Translations under genes and position numbers: made by a program
Source of the DNA: Lachnospiraceae bacterium
GTDB taxonomy: Bacteria > Bacillota > Clostridia > Lachnospirales > Lachnospiraceae
Reading direction: 5' to 3'
DNA: 39,645 nt
Assembly (NCBI GenBank): GCA_024695665.1
Contig: JAILHT010000086.1
Span: 1 to 39,645, forward strand
The notes under the pieces: generated by a model
Told to the model about the DNA's origin: nothing
Databases searched by the model: none
The model's input: the letters and a program-made list of their open reading frames with translations, nothing else
In this document: positions 32,258-39,645 of the stretch, in pieces
Position numbering within the stretch: position 1 is the first letter of the stretch
Layout of the letters: every line of letters begins with the position of its first letter

Positions 32258-33349
32258 TTATATAAAATTAGATGGTATAATTTTTAGCAAAAGAGACTCG
32301 ATTGACAGCATAGCAATTATTATGGCAAGAGCAATTATTATATCAAATGTAATTATGCTTATGATACGAAGTGTCTTGTATTTGCTTTTTGCGAAAGGGA
32401 TGACATCCCACACATCTCTGTAATTGTAACTGATAAAAATTATTGATAGTGTTGCCAAAAGCATTGCGATTCGTTCAATCCAAAGGGAGATTCCATTTGT
32501 ATTTTCAATTTTGAGCGTCAGGAAAAAGTCCAATAATACTATATATCCGAAGGTTGCAAGCAACATTTTCAAAGGCTTATGCGATCTGTATCCCGGAGGA
32601 ATAAATGAGGCTAATGTGTTGCGTTTTGAATCAGTACCGGAGGAATCCGGTAATTTTAAGGACAAGGCTTCACGGAATTCTTCCACGGATCTGTATCGCT
32701 CGTCCGGGTTTATGTGAGTGCATTTGTCTATAATTTTTTTGTACGGAAACAAGGATATATTGGAGGATTGAAGCATCTCCTTAAAAAGAATCCCAAGCGC
32801 GTAAATATCAGTCTGTGGGGAGGATGAACCGAATCCGTACTGCTCGGGTGCGGCATATCCTTCTGTCCCCAAAAGGACGGTATCCTTTGTGGCATTTTCG
32901 GTGAATTGTTTAGCGGCATTGAAATCCAGAAGGGCAACATATCCGTCATTGCCTACGATCACATTTGAAGGCTTTATGTCTCGATGTATTATGGCAGGAC
33001 TGACCATATGGAGTCTGCTCACGATAGAACAAAGGTCAGACATTATTTTCTCTATCAGGGAAAGATTTAGGTTTTTGGATGCCATCAGTTCATTGAGGGG
33101 AGTCCCGGAGATGTATTCCTCTATCACTGTCAGGGTGTTGCCATCCTTGTACAAATCGACTATGCGTGGGGTCCCTTTTATCTGATTTTGGCGTAAATAA
33201 CAATATACGTCATAGTTGAAAACATCCAGAATTTTTTTGACGAAAAATTTGCCTGATTCAGTATGTTGAACCATATATATTTTGTGTTGTTCATTGATAG
33301 CCGCGACAACCTTGTAATATGATATTGCTAAACGATTATTAAGATCCAC
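32258..33349 (-). CDS. Membrane-bound Hanks-type Ser/Thr protein kinase
   Basis: A 363-residue kinase with an N-terminal catalytic domain and a C-terminal membrane domain. ATP-anchoring Lys is K38 (FFVKKI); the catalytic loop is HRDIKPSN at 122-129; the metal-binding motif is DFN at 142-144 rather than DFG, a variant seen in other Firmicute kinases; GTEGYAAPEQYG at 161-172 is the activation-loop end. A glycine-rich loop is poorly formed. After residue 260 four hydrophobic segments follow and no PASTA repeats, so it does not sense muropeptides in the PrkC way. The start is GTG 33349 with AAAGGA about ten bases upstream. It is divergent from an HTH-like gene 56 bases away. Confidence 0.87.
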   Translation of the reverse strand: MDLNNRLAISYYKVVAAINEQHKIYMVQHTESGKFFVKKILDVFNYDVYCYLRQNQIKGTPRIVDLYKDGNTLTVIEEYISGTPLNELMASKNLNLSLIEKIMSDLCSIVSRLHMVSPAIIHRDIKPSNVIVGNDGYVALLDFNAAKQFTENATKDTVLLGTEGYAAPEQYGFGSSSPQTDIYALGILFKEMLQSSNISLFPYKKIIDKCTHINPDERYRSVEEFREALSLKLPDSSGTDSKRNTLASFIPPGYRSHKPLKMLLATFGYIVLLDFFLTLKIENTNGISLWIERIAMLLATLSIIFISYNYRDVWDVIPFAKSKYKTLRIISIITFDIIIALAIIIAMLSIESLLLKIIPSNFI

Positions 33350-33382
33350 GCTATTTTTGTCCTTTCAGATAAATATAAAAAA

Positions 33383-33410
33383 ATTATAACAGATTGGAGA
33401 ATTGTATGAA
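33383..33410 (-). promoter_or_regulatory. Promoter of the kinase gene, overlapping the divergent -10
   Basis: On the minus strand TATAAT (33383-33388) lies 16 bases after TTCATA (33405-33410). On the plus strand TATAAC (33385-33390) can serve as -10 for the HTH-like gene. The two -10 boxes share bases, so polymerase cannot sit on both at once. Confidence 0.42.
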
Positions 33411-33867
33411 GGAAAAAAACACGGAAGAGTTGGAAAATATCCTTGGGAAAACTCATATCAACGAGTTTAGTTCCTATTGTGACAATAACAAGGAGAGTAT
33501 TCTTTCGGAGGAAAACTCATTTTATGTCTATATAAAAGAAATTATGAGCAGAAATAAGCTTAGTCAGCAAAATGTGTTTTTGAAGGCGGATATACCGGAA
33601 AGATATGGATACAAGCTCCTATCGGGAGAAAAACATACAAAACAGAGGGATGTAATATTGCGAATATGCTACGCTGCCGAATTGTCATTGGAGGAGACAC
33701 AGCGTGCGTTGGAAAAATACGGGATGGCGAAGCTTTATGCAAAGATACCAAGGGACGCTTTTATCATGATTGCGTTCAATGAAAGACCCGGCAGCATAAT
33801 AGAGGTGAATACTTTCATGAAAGAAAACAAGATGGAACCGTTGAGAACCAGTGGAGTTCAAGAATAA
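33406..33867 (+). CDS. HTH (XRE-like) protein paired with the kinase
   Basis: A 153-residue protein with a lambda-repressor-like helix-turn-helix in residues 35-90 (YIKEIMSRNKLSQQNVFLKA, then IPERYGYKLLSGEKHTKQRD), followed by LSLEETQRALEKYGMAKLYAK and RDAFIMIAFN. This pattern, a degenerate HTH followed by an ETQ helix and an RDAxI helix, occurs next to Ser/Thr kinases in related bacteria, as far as I recall. It may be a regulator, a kinase substrate, or both. I start at ATG 33406 with GGAGA five bases upstream; the TTG at 33394 overlaps that site. It is divergent from the kinase and ends at a terminator. Confidence 0.72.
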   Translation: MKEKNTEELENILGKTHINEFSSYCDNNKESILSEENSFYVYIKEIMSRNKLSQQNVFLKADIPERYGYKLLSGEKHTKQRDVILRICYAAELSLEETQRALEKYGMAKLYAKIPRDAFIMIAFNERPGSIIEVNTFMKENKMEPLRTSGVQE

Positions 33868-33875
33868 ATTGCCTC

Positions 33876-33905
33876 CGTTGCGGGGGCAACGACCTTGTTT
33901 TTTTT
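33876..33905 (+). terminator. Intrinsic terminator after the HTH-like gene
   Basis: CGTTGC-GGGG-GCAACG is a perfect 6-bp stem with a four-base loop; ACCTTG and then a run of eight T's follow. Confidence 0.72.
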
Positions 33906-33950
33906 GTGATATATTTTGTTCATATTTGATAGAAAAGAACGAGATGTGTT

Positions 33951-34403
33951 ATGAAAATCGGGGTAGTAAAAATTGTTTTGCTTTGTAATATGATTTGTTC
34001 CATTTTACTTGGAGCTTTCATTTATTACATAGCATCACCTGATGTGCTTTTTGTCAGCTTTGTGAACAGATTATTGGACATTCAACCAAATGCAGCCGGG
34101 ATAAAAATGGGAGGTGTCTTCTTTTCGACCGTAAGAAATTTTGTTCCCGATTTTCTATGGGGATATGCCCTGGTTTTTGCACTATCGTTTTTTATCGATA
34201 ATAATGCAGCAGGGCTAAAAAAGATTTTAATTACGGCACTGGTTTTTTCCGCAGTTATGGAGTCTCTTCAACTTACCGTATTTGTAGGTGGAACATTTGA
34301 TGTTTTAGATATTGCGGTGGAATTCCTTGCCGAGGTAATTGCTGTTTTTATTATAAAAAACATTATTTCCGGAGGAGGAACGAAAAGTGAAAAAGAGATT
34401 TAA
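33951..34403 (+). CDS. VanZ-like small membrane protein
   Basis: A 150-residue protein with four predicted membrane segments (about 5-27, 63-82, 87-108 and 112-137). The phrase RNFVPDFLWGYAL and the later ESLQLTVFVGGTFDVLDIAVEFLAEV resemble VanZ-like or DUF2809-like proteins, where an E..Q...R/G..D..D pattern near the end is usual. VanZ itself gives slight teicoplanin resistance; most relatives have unknown roles. The ribosome binding site (GAACGAGATG) is weak. The last 17 bases overlap the start of the next gene, so translation is coupled. The family call is tentative. Confidence 0.58.
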   Translation: MKIGVVKIVLLCNMICSILLGAFIYYIASPDVLFVSFVNRLLDIQPNAAGIKMGGVFFSTVRNFVPDFLWGYALVFALSFFIDNNAAGLKKILITALVFSAVMESLQLTVFVGGTFDVLDIAVEFLAEVIAVFIIKNIISGGGTKSEKEI

Positions 34404-35322
34404 GATTTTGGCAGCGATGCTTTGCATAGCAGCTTTTGCTGTCATGGCGATTGGGAGCGGTTCAACGGAGTCGGAGGACAAGAAAGAGGTAGTTGCCGGT
34501 GATACGGCTGACGATTCTTCAAGCGAGGATGCCGAGACGGAAGCTGAGACAGAAGCTGAGACAGAAGCCGATGAAGAGACTTCCGTATCCATTGAGGAAC
34601 AGGTGCTGGTTGACCAGGATGGTATCAAGATTACAGCAAAAGAATATGTGACAGACAGCATCTGGGGTGACGGAATCAAACTGCTTATTGAGAACTCATC
34701 TGAAAATGATTACTCCATAGGCTGTGATGCCCTGATAGTAAACGATTATATGATCACTGATCTTTTCTATTGTGATATAGCAGCCGGCAAAAATGCAAAT
34801 GAGACAATGTATCTGTCATCGTCGGGACTTGCTGCAGCAGGGATTGAAAATGTCGGTAAAGTAGAGGTATATTTCCGCGCGTATGATTCGGAATACAATA
34901 CTCTTTTTGAAAAGGTTTACGCCGAGATACAGACTTCCGAGTATGCAAACATGGACACAACACCGGATGACGCCGGTATGGAACTGTACAATGCAAACGG
35001 AATCAGAATAGTAGGAAAAACAGTTGATGAGGATTCTTTCTGGGGAACAGCCATACTGCTTTATTGCGAGAATACATCCGGACAGAATGTAGGTGTCTCT
35101 GTTGATGATATGTCTATAAACGGATTTATGATGGATCCATTATATTCAACTACTGTATATGACGGAAAGAAATCCTTTGATGAGATAACAATTTTTGAGA
35201 GTGATCTTGAGGAAAACGGAATTGAGGCAATAGAGGAAGTTGAACTTAAATTCCACATTTTCAATGCGGATACATATGAGACCATAACCGATTCGGATCC
35301 TATCACATTCTCTGCTCAATAA
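34387..35322 (+). CDS. Exported protein with two repeated domains and acidic linker
   Basis: A 311-residue protein starting at GTG with GGAGGAGG seven bases upstream, inside the end of the VanZ-like gene. Residues 1-25 form a Sec signal (KKRFKILAAMLCIAAFAVMA). The usual lipoprotein cysteine is missing: the cleavage region reads AIGSGSTES where a lipobox would have C. An acidic linker with AETEAETEAETEADEE (about 49-64) follows. Two copies of a domain of about 105 residues come next, each with DGIKI/NGIRI, IWGDGIKLLIEN / FWGTAILLYCEN, a IVNDYM / SINGFM segment and a KVEVYFRAYD / EVELKFHIFN strand. The fold is probably an immunoglobulin-like beta sandwich. Function unknown; it is likely on the outside face of the cell. 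Confidence 0.72.
   Translation: MKKRFKILAAMLCIAAFAVMAIGSGSTESEDKKEVVAGDTADDSSSEDAETEAETEAETEADEETSVSIEEQVLVDQDGIKITAKEYVTDSIWGDGIKLLIENSSENDYSIGCDALIVNDYMITDLFYCDIAAGKNANETMYLSSSGLAAAGIENVGKVEVYFRAYDSEYNTLFEKVYAEIQTSEYANMDTTPDDAGMELYNANGIRIVGKTVDEDSFWGTAILLYCENTSGQNVGVSVDDMSINGFMMDPLYSTTVYDGKKSFDEITIFESDLEENGIEAIEEVELKFHIFNADTYETITDSDPITFSAQ
34531..34566 (+). repeat. Three 12-base tandem repeats in the acidic linker
   Basis: Three copies of a GCYGAGACRGAA unit encode the AETEAETEAETE linker. The copies are nearly identical, consistent with slippage-prone recent expansion. Confidence 0.75.
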
Positions 35323-35335
35323 ACAAATTATTTAC

Positions 35336-35370
35336 ACTCCTTACTGCGTGAAGCGGTAAGGAGTTTTTTT
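35336..35370 (+). terminator. Strong intrinsic terminator after the two-domain exported protein
   Basis: ACTCCTTACTGC (35336-35347) and GCGGTAAGGAGT (35353-35364) form a 12-bp stem with one G-U pair and a five-base loop, followed by seven T's. Confidence 0.93.
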
Positions 35371-35430
35371 CGCTGAGATATACGCTCCACGAGTGAGATT
35401 TGAATGTAAAACGGATAGAGGGTGATATTG

Positions 35431-35460
35431 ATGAAAGCTTTTTCTTTGTGTACTATATAA
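35431..35460 (+). CDS. Possible 9-codon leader peptide before the PanE-like gene
   Basis: A frame MKAFSLCTI-stop has a good ribosome binding site (AGAGGGTG, 35417-35424). Its start region GATATTG (35424-35430) can pair with CAATATC (35495-35501), which competes with a local hairpin TATTG-ACTA-CAATA (35486-35499). The same bases also fit a promoter (TTGATG, 17 bases, TACTAT, 35428-35456), which I consider the more ordinary reading. Confidence 0.22.
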   Translation: MKAFSLCTI

Positions 35461-35531
35461 GCTACAGTAAAGACTCGCAAGCGAGTATTGACTAACAATA
35501 TCGGATTTTTATTTTTATGAGGGGATGAAAA

Positions 35532-36455
35532 ATGGAATTTAAAAATGTGGCAATAATCGGAGCAGGTGCGGTCGGAAGTTATATGTTATGGGGACTTTCA
35601 CAGAAAAAGGACATAGAACTTTCGGTTATCGCTTCCGGAGAACGCAAGAAGAGGATTGAGAGCAAGGGCATAAACATAAACGACAAGTTGTATTTGCCAA
35701 CAGTAAAAACACCCGCTGAAGCACACGGAGCGGATCTTGTTATTGTCTCAGTAAAATATAATGCATTAGATTCTGCAGTAGCGGATATAAAAGAAATCGA
35801 AGATGAACATACGGTGGTGATGAGCCTTATGAACGGTGTCGACAGTGAAGAGATCATTGCGTCGGAAATCGGGGAAGAGCATATACTTCCGGCTCTTATC
35901 AAAGTAGCCTCGGAAAGAAAAGATAACAAGGTTGTTTTTGATCCAGAAACCACGATAGGAATCATATACGGTGAAAAGGATGGAAAAGCTACGGAAAGGA
36001 CAGATGCTTTAGGAAAACTGTTCGAGGGGACGGGGCTAAAATACAGAGAGACAGATGTGATCATACCTGAGATATGGAGCAAGTTCAGGCTGAATGTCGG
36101 AAATAACCTGCCACAGGCAATGCTCGGTGTCGGGGTGGGAGCATACAGCGACAGTGAACATGTGGCCTTGCTTAAAGAAGGGCTTGTAAAAGAACTTGAC
36201 GCTATTGCAAAAGCAAAGGGTATTGATATGACAGTGACAGCTTCATCGTCAGCCAGAGGGAGCAAGGTTTTTAAGAGGGCAAGATATTCGACTCTTCAGG
36301 ATCTTGACGCAAAACGTCATACAGAAATTGACATGTTTTCGGGCGCGATCGTCCGCATGGGAAAAGAGCTTGGTATACCTACTCCGTATAATGAATTTAC
36401 ATTTCATATGCTCAAGGCTTTGGAAGAAAAGAATGATGGAAAATTCAATTATTAA
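35532..36455 (+). CDS. 2-dehydropantoate 2-reductase family protein
   Basis: A 307-residue NAD(P)-dependent reductase of the ketopantoate reductase (PanE/ApbA) family. The Rossmann loop is GAGAVGSYMLWGL near residue 10; VSVKYNALDSA near 77 holds the loop after the third strand; EIWSKFRLNVGNNLPQAMLG near 181 contains the catalytic Lys and Asn pattern; HTEIDMFSGAIV near 263 and GIPTPYNE near 282 end the family pattern. PanE makes D-pantoate for coenzyme A, but many relatives reduce other 2-oxo acids, and no panB/C/D lies nearby, so I leave the gene unnamed. AGGGGA precedes the ATG by six bases. Confidence 0.85.
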   Translation: MEFKNVAIIGAGAVGSYMLWGLSQKKDIELSVIASGERKKRIESKGININDKLYLPTVKTPAEAHGADLVIVSVKYNALDSAVADIKEIEDEHTVVMSLMNGVDSEEIIASEIGEEHILPALIKVASERKDNKVVFDPETTIGIIYGEKDGKATERTDALGKLFEGTGLKYRETDVIIPEIWSKFRLNVGNNLPQAMLGVGVGAYSDSEHVALLKEGLVKELDAIAKAKGIDMTVTASSSARGSKVFKRARYSTLQDLDAKRHTEIDMFSGAIVRMGKELGIPTPYNEFTFHMLKALEEKNDGKFNY

Positions 36456-36469
36456 GAAAAAATAAATTA

Positions 36470-36496
36470 TTAGCACTCGCCCTTGACGAGTGCTAA
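36470..36496. promoter_or_regulatory. CIRCE operator (HrcA binding site)
   Basis: TTAGCACTC (36470-36478), nine bases, and GAGTGCTAA (36488-36496) match the CIRCE consensus in both arms and in spacing. HrcA repressor binds this site and is released on heat or misfolded-protein stress. It lies upstream of hsp20 and clpB. Confidence 0.97.
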
Positions 36497-36511
36497 TAAT
36501 GGTGCTATAAC
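36483..36511 (+). promoter_or_regulatory. Heat-shock promoter with its -35 inside CIRCE
   Basis: TTGACG (36483-36488) begins in the CIRCE spacer, and TATAAC (36506-36511) follows at exactly 17 bases. HrcA bound to CIRCE would block polymerase directly. The start would be near 36518, leaving a leader of about 90 bases. Confidence 0.78.
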
Positions 36512-36609
36512 ATAATCAGACAGAGGAAAACAAGAGAAAAACCTCTGGTAAGACATTGATAAAAGAGTTACGACGAAAGGTCGCGAACTGGAAAAAGGAG
36601 GAATTGATT

Positions 36610-37041
36610 ATGTTGATGCCTAGTATTTTTACACATGATTTAATGGATGATTTCTTTAACGATTTTTCACAGCCGGTTGCTTATGCGACCAAACAGAAGA
36701 GCATGATGAGAACGGATGTATCCGAGAGCGAGAATGAGTACAAACTCGAGATCGAACTTCCGGGATATTCCAAAGATGACATCTCTGCAGAACTCGAGAA
36801 CGGTTATCTCACAATAAGTGCCAATACTGAGAAGAGCAATGATGAGAAAGACAACGAAGGCAACTTTATAAGACGTGAGAGATACACCGGAAGTTGCAGC
36901 AGAAGCTTTTATGTAGGAGATGCCGTTGAGCAGGAAGACATCAAGGCCAAATTCACCGATGGGGTGCTCACTCTTATGATTCCGAAGGAGAAAGAGAAAC
37001 CTGAGGTTGAACAGAAAAAATTTATCGCCATAGAAGGATAA
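36610..37041 (+). CDS. Hsp20-family small heat-shock protein
   Basis: A 143-residue alpha-crystallin-type chaperone that holds unfolding proteins in soluble form. The alpha-crystallin domain covers residues 35-130 with ELPGYSKDDISAELENGYLTI, RRERYTGSCSRSFYV and AKFTDGVLTLMIPK; the N terminus (MLMPSIFTHDLMDDFFNDF) is the usual Phe-rich arm. The common C-terminal I-x-I motif is not evident (KKFIAIEG is the end, where IAI may play that role). The ATG at 36610 is preceded by AAGGAGG at eight bases; an upstream TTG (36556) is not used. HrcA/CIRCE control is visible at the promoter, and clpB follows on the same transcript. Confidence 0.95.
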   Translation: MLMPSIFTHDLMDDFFNDFSQPVAYATKQKSMMRTDVSESENEYKLEIELPGYSKDDISAELENGYLTISANTEKSNDEKDNEGNFIRRERYTGSCSRSFYVGDAVEQEDIKAKFTDGVLTLMIPKEKEKPEVEQKKFIAIEG

Positions 37042-37053
37042 AACGATTGACGA

Positions 37054-37079
37054 TGCCGGGGCCTAAAAAGGTCCCGGCA
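37054..37079 (+). other. Hairpin between hsp20 and clpB, no T-run
   Basis: TGCCGGGGCC (37054-37063) pairs with GGTCCCGGCA (37070-37079) around a TAAAAA loop, a 10-bp GC-rich stem with one G-U. No U-tract follows, so it is unlikely to terminate; it could protect or mark a processing site in the hsp20-clpB message. Confidence 0.7.
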
Positions 37080-37114
37080 ATATTGCTTTCAGAATATGAA
37101 TGAGAGGTGAGAGT

Positions 37115-39645
37115 ATGAATATACAGAAATTTACGCAGAACTCGATAAAGGCTATACAGGATTGTGAGAAGCTTGCCTATGACTACGGCAACCAGGAGAT
37201 AGAGGAAGAACATCTCCTTGTCGCACTTATGAATCAGGAGGACGGGCTTATCGCAAAATTGATAGAGAAGATGGAAATAAACAAGGAGCATTTTATGAAC
37301 AATGCCCTTTCACATCTTGCGGCCAGACCTAAAGTGTATGGAGATTCCCAGGTTTATATGGGAAAAGATTTAAACCAGGCGCTTATCTATGCTGAGAATG
37401 AAGCAAAGGCCATGGGTGACAGCTATGTTTCTGTTGAGCATATTTTCCTTTCTCTTTTAAAGCATCCGAATAAAGGTCTGAAGGAGATCTTCAAGGAGTA
37501 CGGAATAACCAGAGACAGATTTTTGACGGCACTGCAGAGTGTTAGAGGAAATCGAAAAGTGGTATCGGACAACCCCGAGGCCACCTATGATACGCTTGCA
37601 CAGTATGCAGTGGACATGACGGAATCTGCCAAAGACAACAAGCTTGATCCGGTTATAGGACGAGATGCCGAAATCAGAAATGTGGTACGAATTCTTTCAA
37701 GAAAGACAAAAAACAATCCGGTACTTATCGGAGAACCCGGTGTTGGAAAAACAGCTGTTGTCGAAGGACTTGCACAGAGAATAGTAAGAGGCGACGTGCC
37801 GGGAGCACTCAAGGACAAAAAACTCTTCTCCCTTGACATGGGGGCTCTCATCGCGGGAGCAAAATACAGAGGTGAATTCGAGGAGAGACTTAAAGCGGTT
37901 CTCGAGGATGTCAAAAATTCTGATGGTCAGATAATACTTTTTATAGATGAGCTGCACACCATTGTAGGAGCCGGAAAAACCGACGGAGCAATGGACGCAG
38001 GACAGCTTTTAAAACCTATGCTTGCAAGGGGAGAACTCCACTGTATAGGAGCCACAACCCTGGATGAGTACAGGGAATATATAGAGAAGGACGCCGCTCT
38101 TGAGAGACGTTTTCAGCCGGTTCTTGTCGATGAGCCGACGGTGGAGGATACCATATCGATCCTTAGGGGGCTTAAAGACAGATACGAAGTCTTCCATGGA
38201 GTAAAGATTGCGGACGGTGCGCTTGTATCGGCGGCTGTCCTTTCGAATAGATACATTTCCGACAGATTTCTGCCGGACAAGGCAATAGATCTTGTAGATG
38301 AGGCATGTGCTCTTGTAAAGACGGAGCTCGACTCAATGCCTGCTGAACTCGATGAGATGAACAGAAAGATCATGCAGCTTGAGATTGAGCGCACGGCACT
38401 GAAAAAAGAGACCGACAGGCTCAGTATGGACAGGCTTGCAAATCTTGAAAAAGAGCTTGCGGAACTGAAAGATGAGTTCAACAACAGCAAGGCAAAATGG
38501 GACAACGAAAAAAATGCTGTTGAGAACGTTCAGAAACTCAGGGAGGAACTTGAGCAGGTAAGAAATGAGATATCCACAGCGCAGCAGAATTATGACCTTG
38601 AGAAAGCGGCGGAACTCCAATACGGAAAACTGCCACAGCTTGAAAGACAGTTGGAGATTGAAGAGGAAAATGTAAAAAGCAAAGAACTATCCCTTGTACA
38701 TGAGAGCGTGAACGAGGAGGAGATAGCAAGAATCATCTCCAGATGGACAGGAATACCTGTTGCAAAACTCACCGAGAGCGAGAAAAACAAGACACTTCAT
38801 CTCGACGAGGAGCTTCACAGAAGAGTTGTCGGACAGGATGAGGGAGTGACCAAAGTAACCGAGGCGATCATAAGATCGAAAGCCGGAATAAAAGACCCCG
38901 GAAAACCGATAGGCTCGTTCCTTTTCATGGGACCTACCGGTGTCGGAAAGACGGAGCTTGCAAAATCACTTGCATTATCTCTTTTTGATGATGAAAACAA
39001 TATGGTGCGACTTGATATGAGTGAGTATATGGAGAAATACTCCGTATCGAGACTCATCGGAGCACCTCCGGGATATGTCGGATATGATGAGGGTGGTCAG
39101 CTCACTGAGGCAGTCAGAAGAAAACCATACTCTGTTGTTCTTTTTGACGAGGTTGAGAAGGCGCATCCTGATGTATTTAACGTACTTTTGCAGGTGCTTG
39201 ACGACGGACGTATCACTGACTCTCAGGGAAGGACCGTCGATTTTAAAAATACTATAATCATACTTACTTCAAACCTCGGATCACAGTATCTGCTGGATGG
39301 AGTTGACGATGACGGAAACATAAAACCTGAGGCGGAGAATGCCGTGATGGATGAACTCCACAGATCCTTCAGACCGGAGTTTTTGAACAGACTTGATGAG
39401 GTAGTACTCTTCAAACCTCTTACAAAAGACAACATCGGTCACATCATAGATCTTCTCATGGCGGAACTCAATGAGCGCGTGGCAGACAGACAGCTGAAGG
39501 TAGAACTCACACCTGTTGCAAAGGAGTTTATAAAAGAAAACGGTTATGAGCCGCAGTACGGAGCGAGACCTCTCAAACGATTCCTTCAGAAGCATGTTGA
39601 GACCCTTTCGGCAAAACTTATCCTTGAGGGAAATGTCTCCGAGGG
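37115..39645 (+). CDS. clpB: ATP-dependent disaggregase ClpB, 3' end cut by window
   Basis: ClpB threads aggregated proteins through a hexameric ring and works with DnaK and small Hsps. The frame is open from ATG 37115 to the last base of the window, about 843 codons; a full ClpB is about 860, so some 20 residues are missing. The N domain starts [21 protein letters not shown]. First Walker A is GEPGVGKT near 207 with [11 protein letters not shown] near 275; the coiled-coil middle domain that defines ClpB spans about 410-525; the second Walker A is GPTGVGKT near 607 and the pore-loop [13 protein letters not shown] is near 648; the end carries [25 protein letters not shown] precedes the ATG. 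It shares the CIRCE promoter with hsp20. Confidence 0.97.
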   Translation, partial: MNIQKFTQNSIKAIQDCEKLAYDYGNQEIEEEHLLVALMNQEDGLIAKLIEKMEINKEHFMNNALSHLAARPKVYGDSQVYMGKDLNQALIYAENEAKAMGDSYVSVEHIFLSLLKHPNKGLKEIFKEYGITRDRFLTALQSVRGNRKVVSDNPEATYDTLAQYAVDMTESAKDNKLDPVIGRDAEIRNVVRILSRKTKNNPVLIGEPGVGKTAVVEGLAQRIVRGDVPGALKDKKLFSLDMGALIAGAKYRGEFEERLKAVLEDVKNSDGQIILFIDELHTIVGAGKTDGAMDAGQLLKPMLARGELHCIGATTLDEYREYIEKDAALERRFQPVLVDEPTVEDTISILRGLKDRYEVFHGVKIADGALVSAAVLSNRYISDRFLPDKAIDLVDEACALVKTELDSMPAELDEMNRKIMQLEIERTALKKETDRLSMDRLANLEKELAELKDEFNNSKAKWDNEKNAVENVQKLREELEQVRNEISTAQQNYDLEKAAELQYGKLPQLERQLEIEEENVKSKELSLVHESVNEEEIARIISRWTGIPVAKLTESEKNKTLHLDEELHRRVVGQDEGVTKVTEAIIRSKAGIKDPGKPIGSFLFMGPTGVGKTELAKSLALSLFDDENNMVRLDMSEYMEKYSVSRLIGAPPGYVGYDEGGQLTEAVRRKPYSVVLFDEVEKAHPDVFNVLLQVLDDGRITDSQGRTVDFKNTIIILTSNLGSQYLLDGVDDDGNIKPEAENAVMDELHRSFRPEFLNRLDEVVLFKPLTKDNIGHIIDLLMAELNERVADRQLKVELTPVAKEFIKENGYEPQYGARPLKRFLQKHVETLSAKLILEGNVSE

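Noticed and set aside
34387-34470. Lipoprotein signal peptide
   Set aside because: The place of the lipobox cysteine is taken by Gly (AIGSGS), so lipid attachment is not supported.
37042-37114. Terminator between hsp20 and clpB
   Set aside because: The hairpin has no T-run, and clpB has no convincing separate promoter, so readthrough is expected.

Overview
The window reads as chromosomal DNA of a low-GC Gram-positive anaerobe, most likely a member of the Lachnospiraceae (Clostridia). The grounds are a class II (Gram-positive type) GalT, a stand-alone two-gene SufC/SufB-like pair instead of full suf, a FapA/DUF342 protein, a CIRCE-controlled hsp20-clpB operon, strong AGGAGG-type ribosome binding sites and dense hairpin-plus-T-run terminators. 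I recognised no phage, insertion sequence, tRNA, rRNA or CRISPR. The genus is not decidable from the sequence alone.

Layout. 1-2.2 kb: Leloir pathway tail (galK 3' end, galT, a small unknown gene). 2.3-3.4 kb: a DUF4825-like secreted or membrane protein converging on an AIM24-family protein. 3.6-6.2 kb: a 94-aa unknown gene overlapping a ROK-family repressor, then a zinc alcohol/polyol dehydrogenase. 6.3-7.4 kb: a wrecked DUF2974 (Mbeg1-like) lipase-fold gene that has lost its catalytic centre. 7.5-9.5 kb: a zinc-ribbon protein and alanine racemase. 9.5-11.7 kb, minus strand: MATE and EamA/DMT exporters. 11.9-15.4 kb: purA and a 704-aa protein with a cyclic-nucleotide-binding-like N terminus. 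15.4-17.4 kb: a minimal SufC/SufB-like Fe-S assembly pair behind an odd leader. 17.4-24.5 kb: a long tight operon starting with pyrE and running through a small membrane protein, an M29-like protein, an S66 LD-carboxypeptidase, purE, a TPR protein and hflX. 24.5-30.9 kb: valS, fapA-like, a 54-aa gene, a zinc-ribbon/TPR membrane protein and a divergent PAP2 protein. 30.8-32.2 kb: an MFS exporter behind a leader-peptide attenuator. 32.2-33.9 kb: a membrane Ser/Thr kinase divergent from an HTH-like regulator. 33.9-36.5 kb: a VanZ-like protein, an exported protein with two repeated domains, and a ketopantoate-reductase-like enzyme. 36.5 kb to the end: CIRCE, hsp20 and clpB, the last cut off by the window edge.

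The most striking element is the 5' leader of the MFS gene (about 30,860-31,056). A 27-codon leader ORF with its own ribosome binding site overlaps four RNA segments that can pair 1:2, 2:3 or 3:4 in mutually exclusive fashion. The 3:4 helix is a perfect 11-bp terminator whose 3' arm contains the MFS ribosome binding site and ends in seven T's directly before the MFS start codon. This is the geometry of ribosome-stalling attenuation, as known for amino-acid operons and for antibiotic-inducible resistance genes. I infer that the MFS pump is induced when an inhibitor slows the ribosome on the leader. The inducer is not visible from sequence.

Second-tier points are the multiply deleted DUF2974 gene, a textbook CIRCE site with the promoter -35 box inside it, the kinase/HTH pair with overlapping divergent -10 boxes, an MFS protein that appears to lack its twelfth membrane segment, and several large conserved-looking proteins of unknown function.
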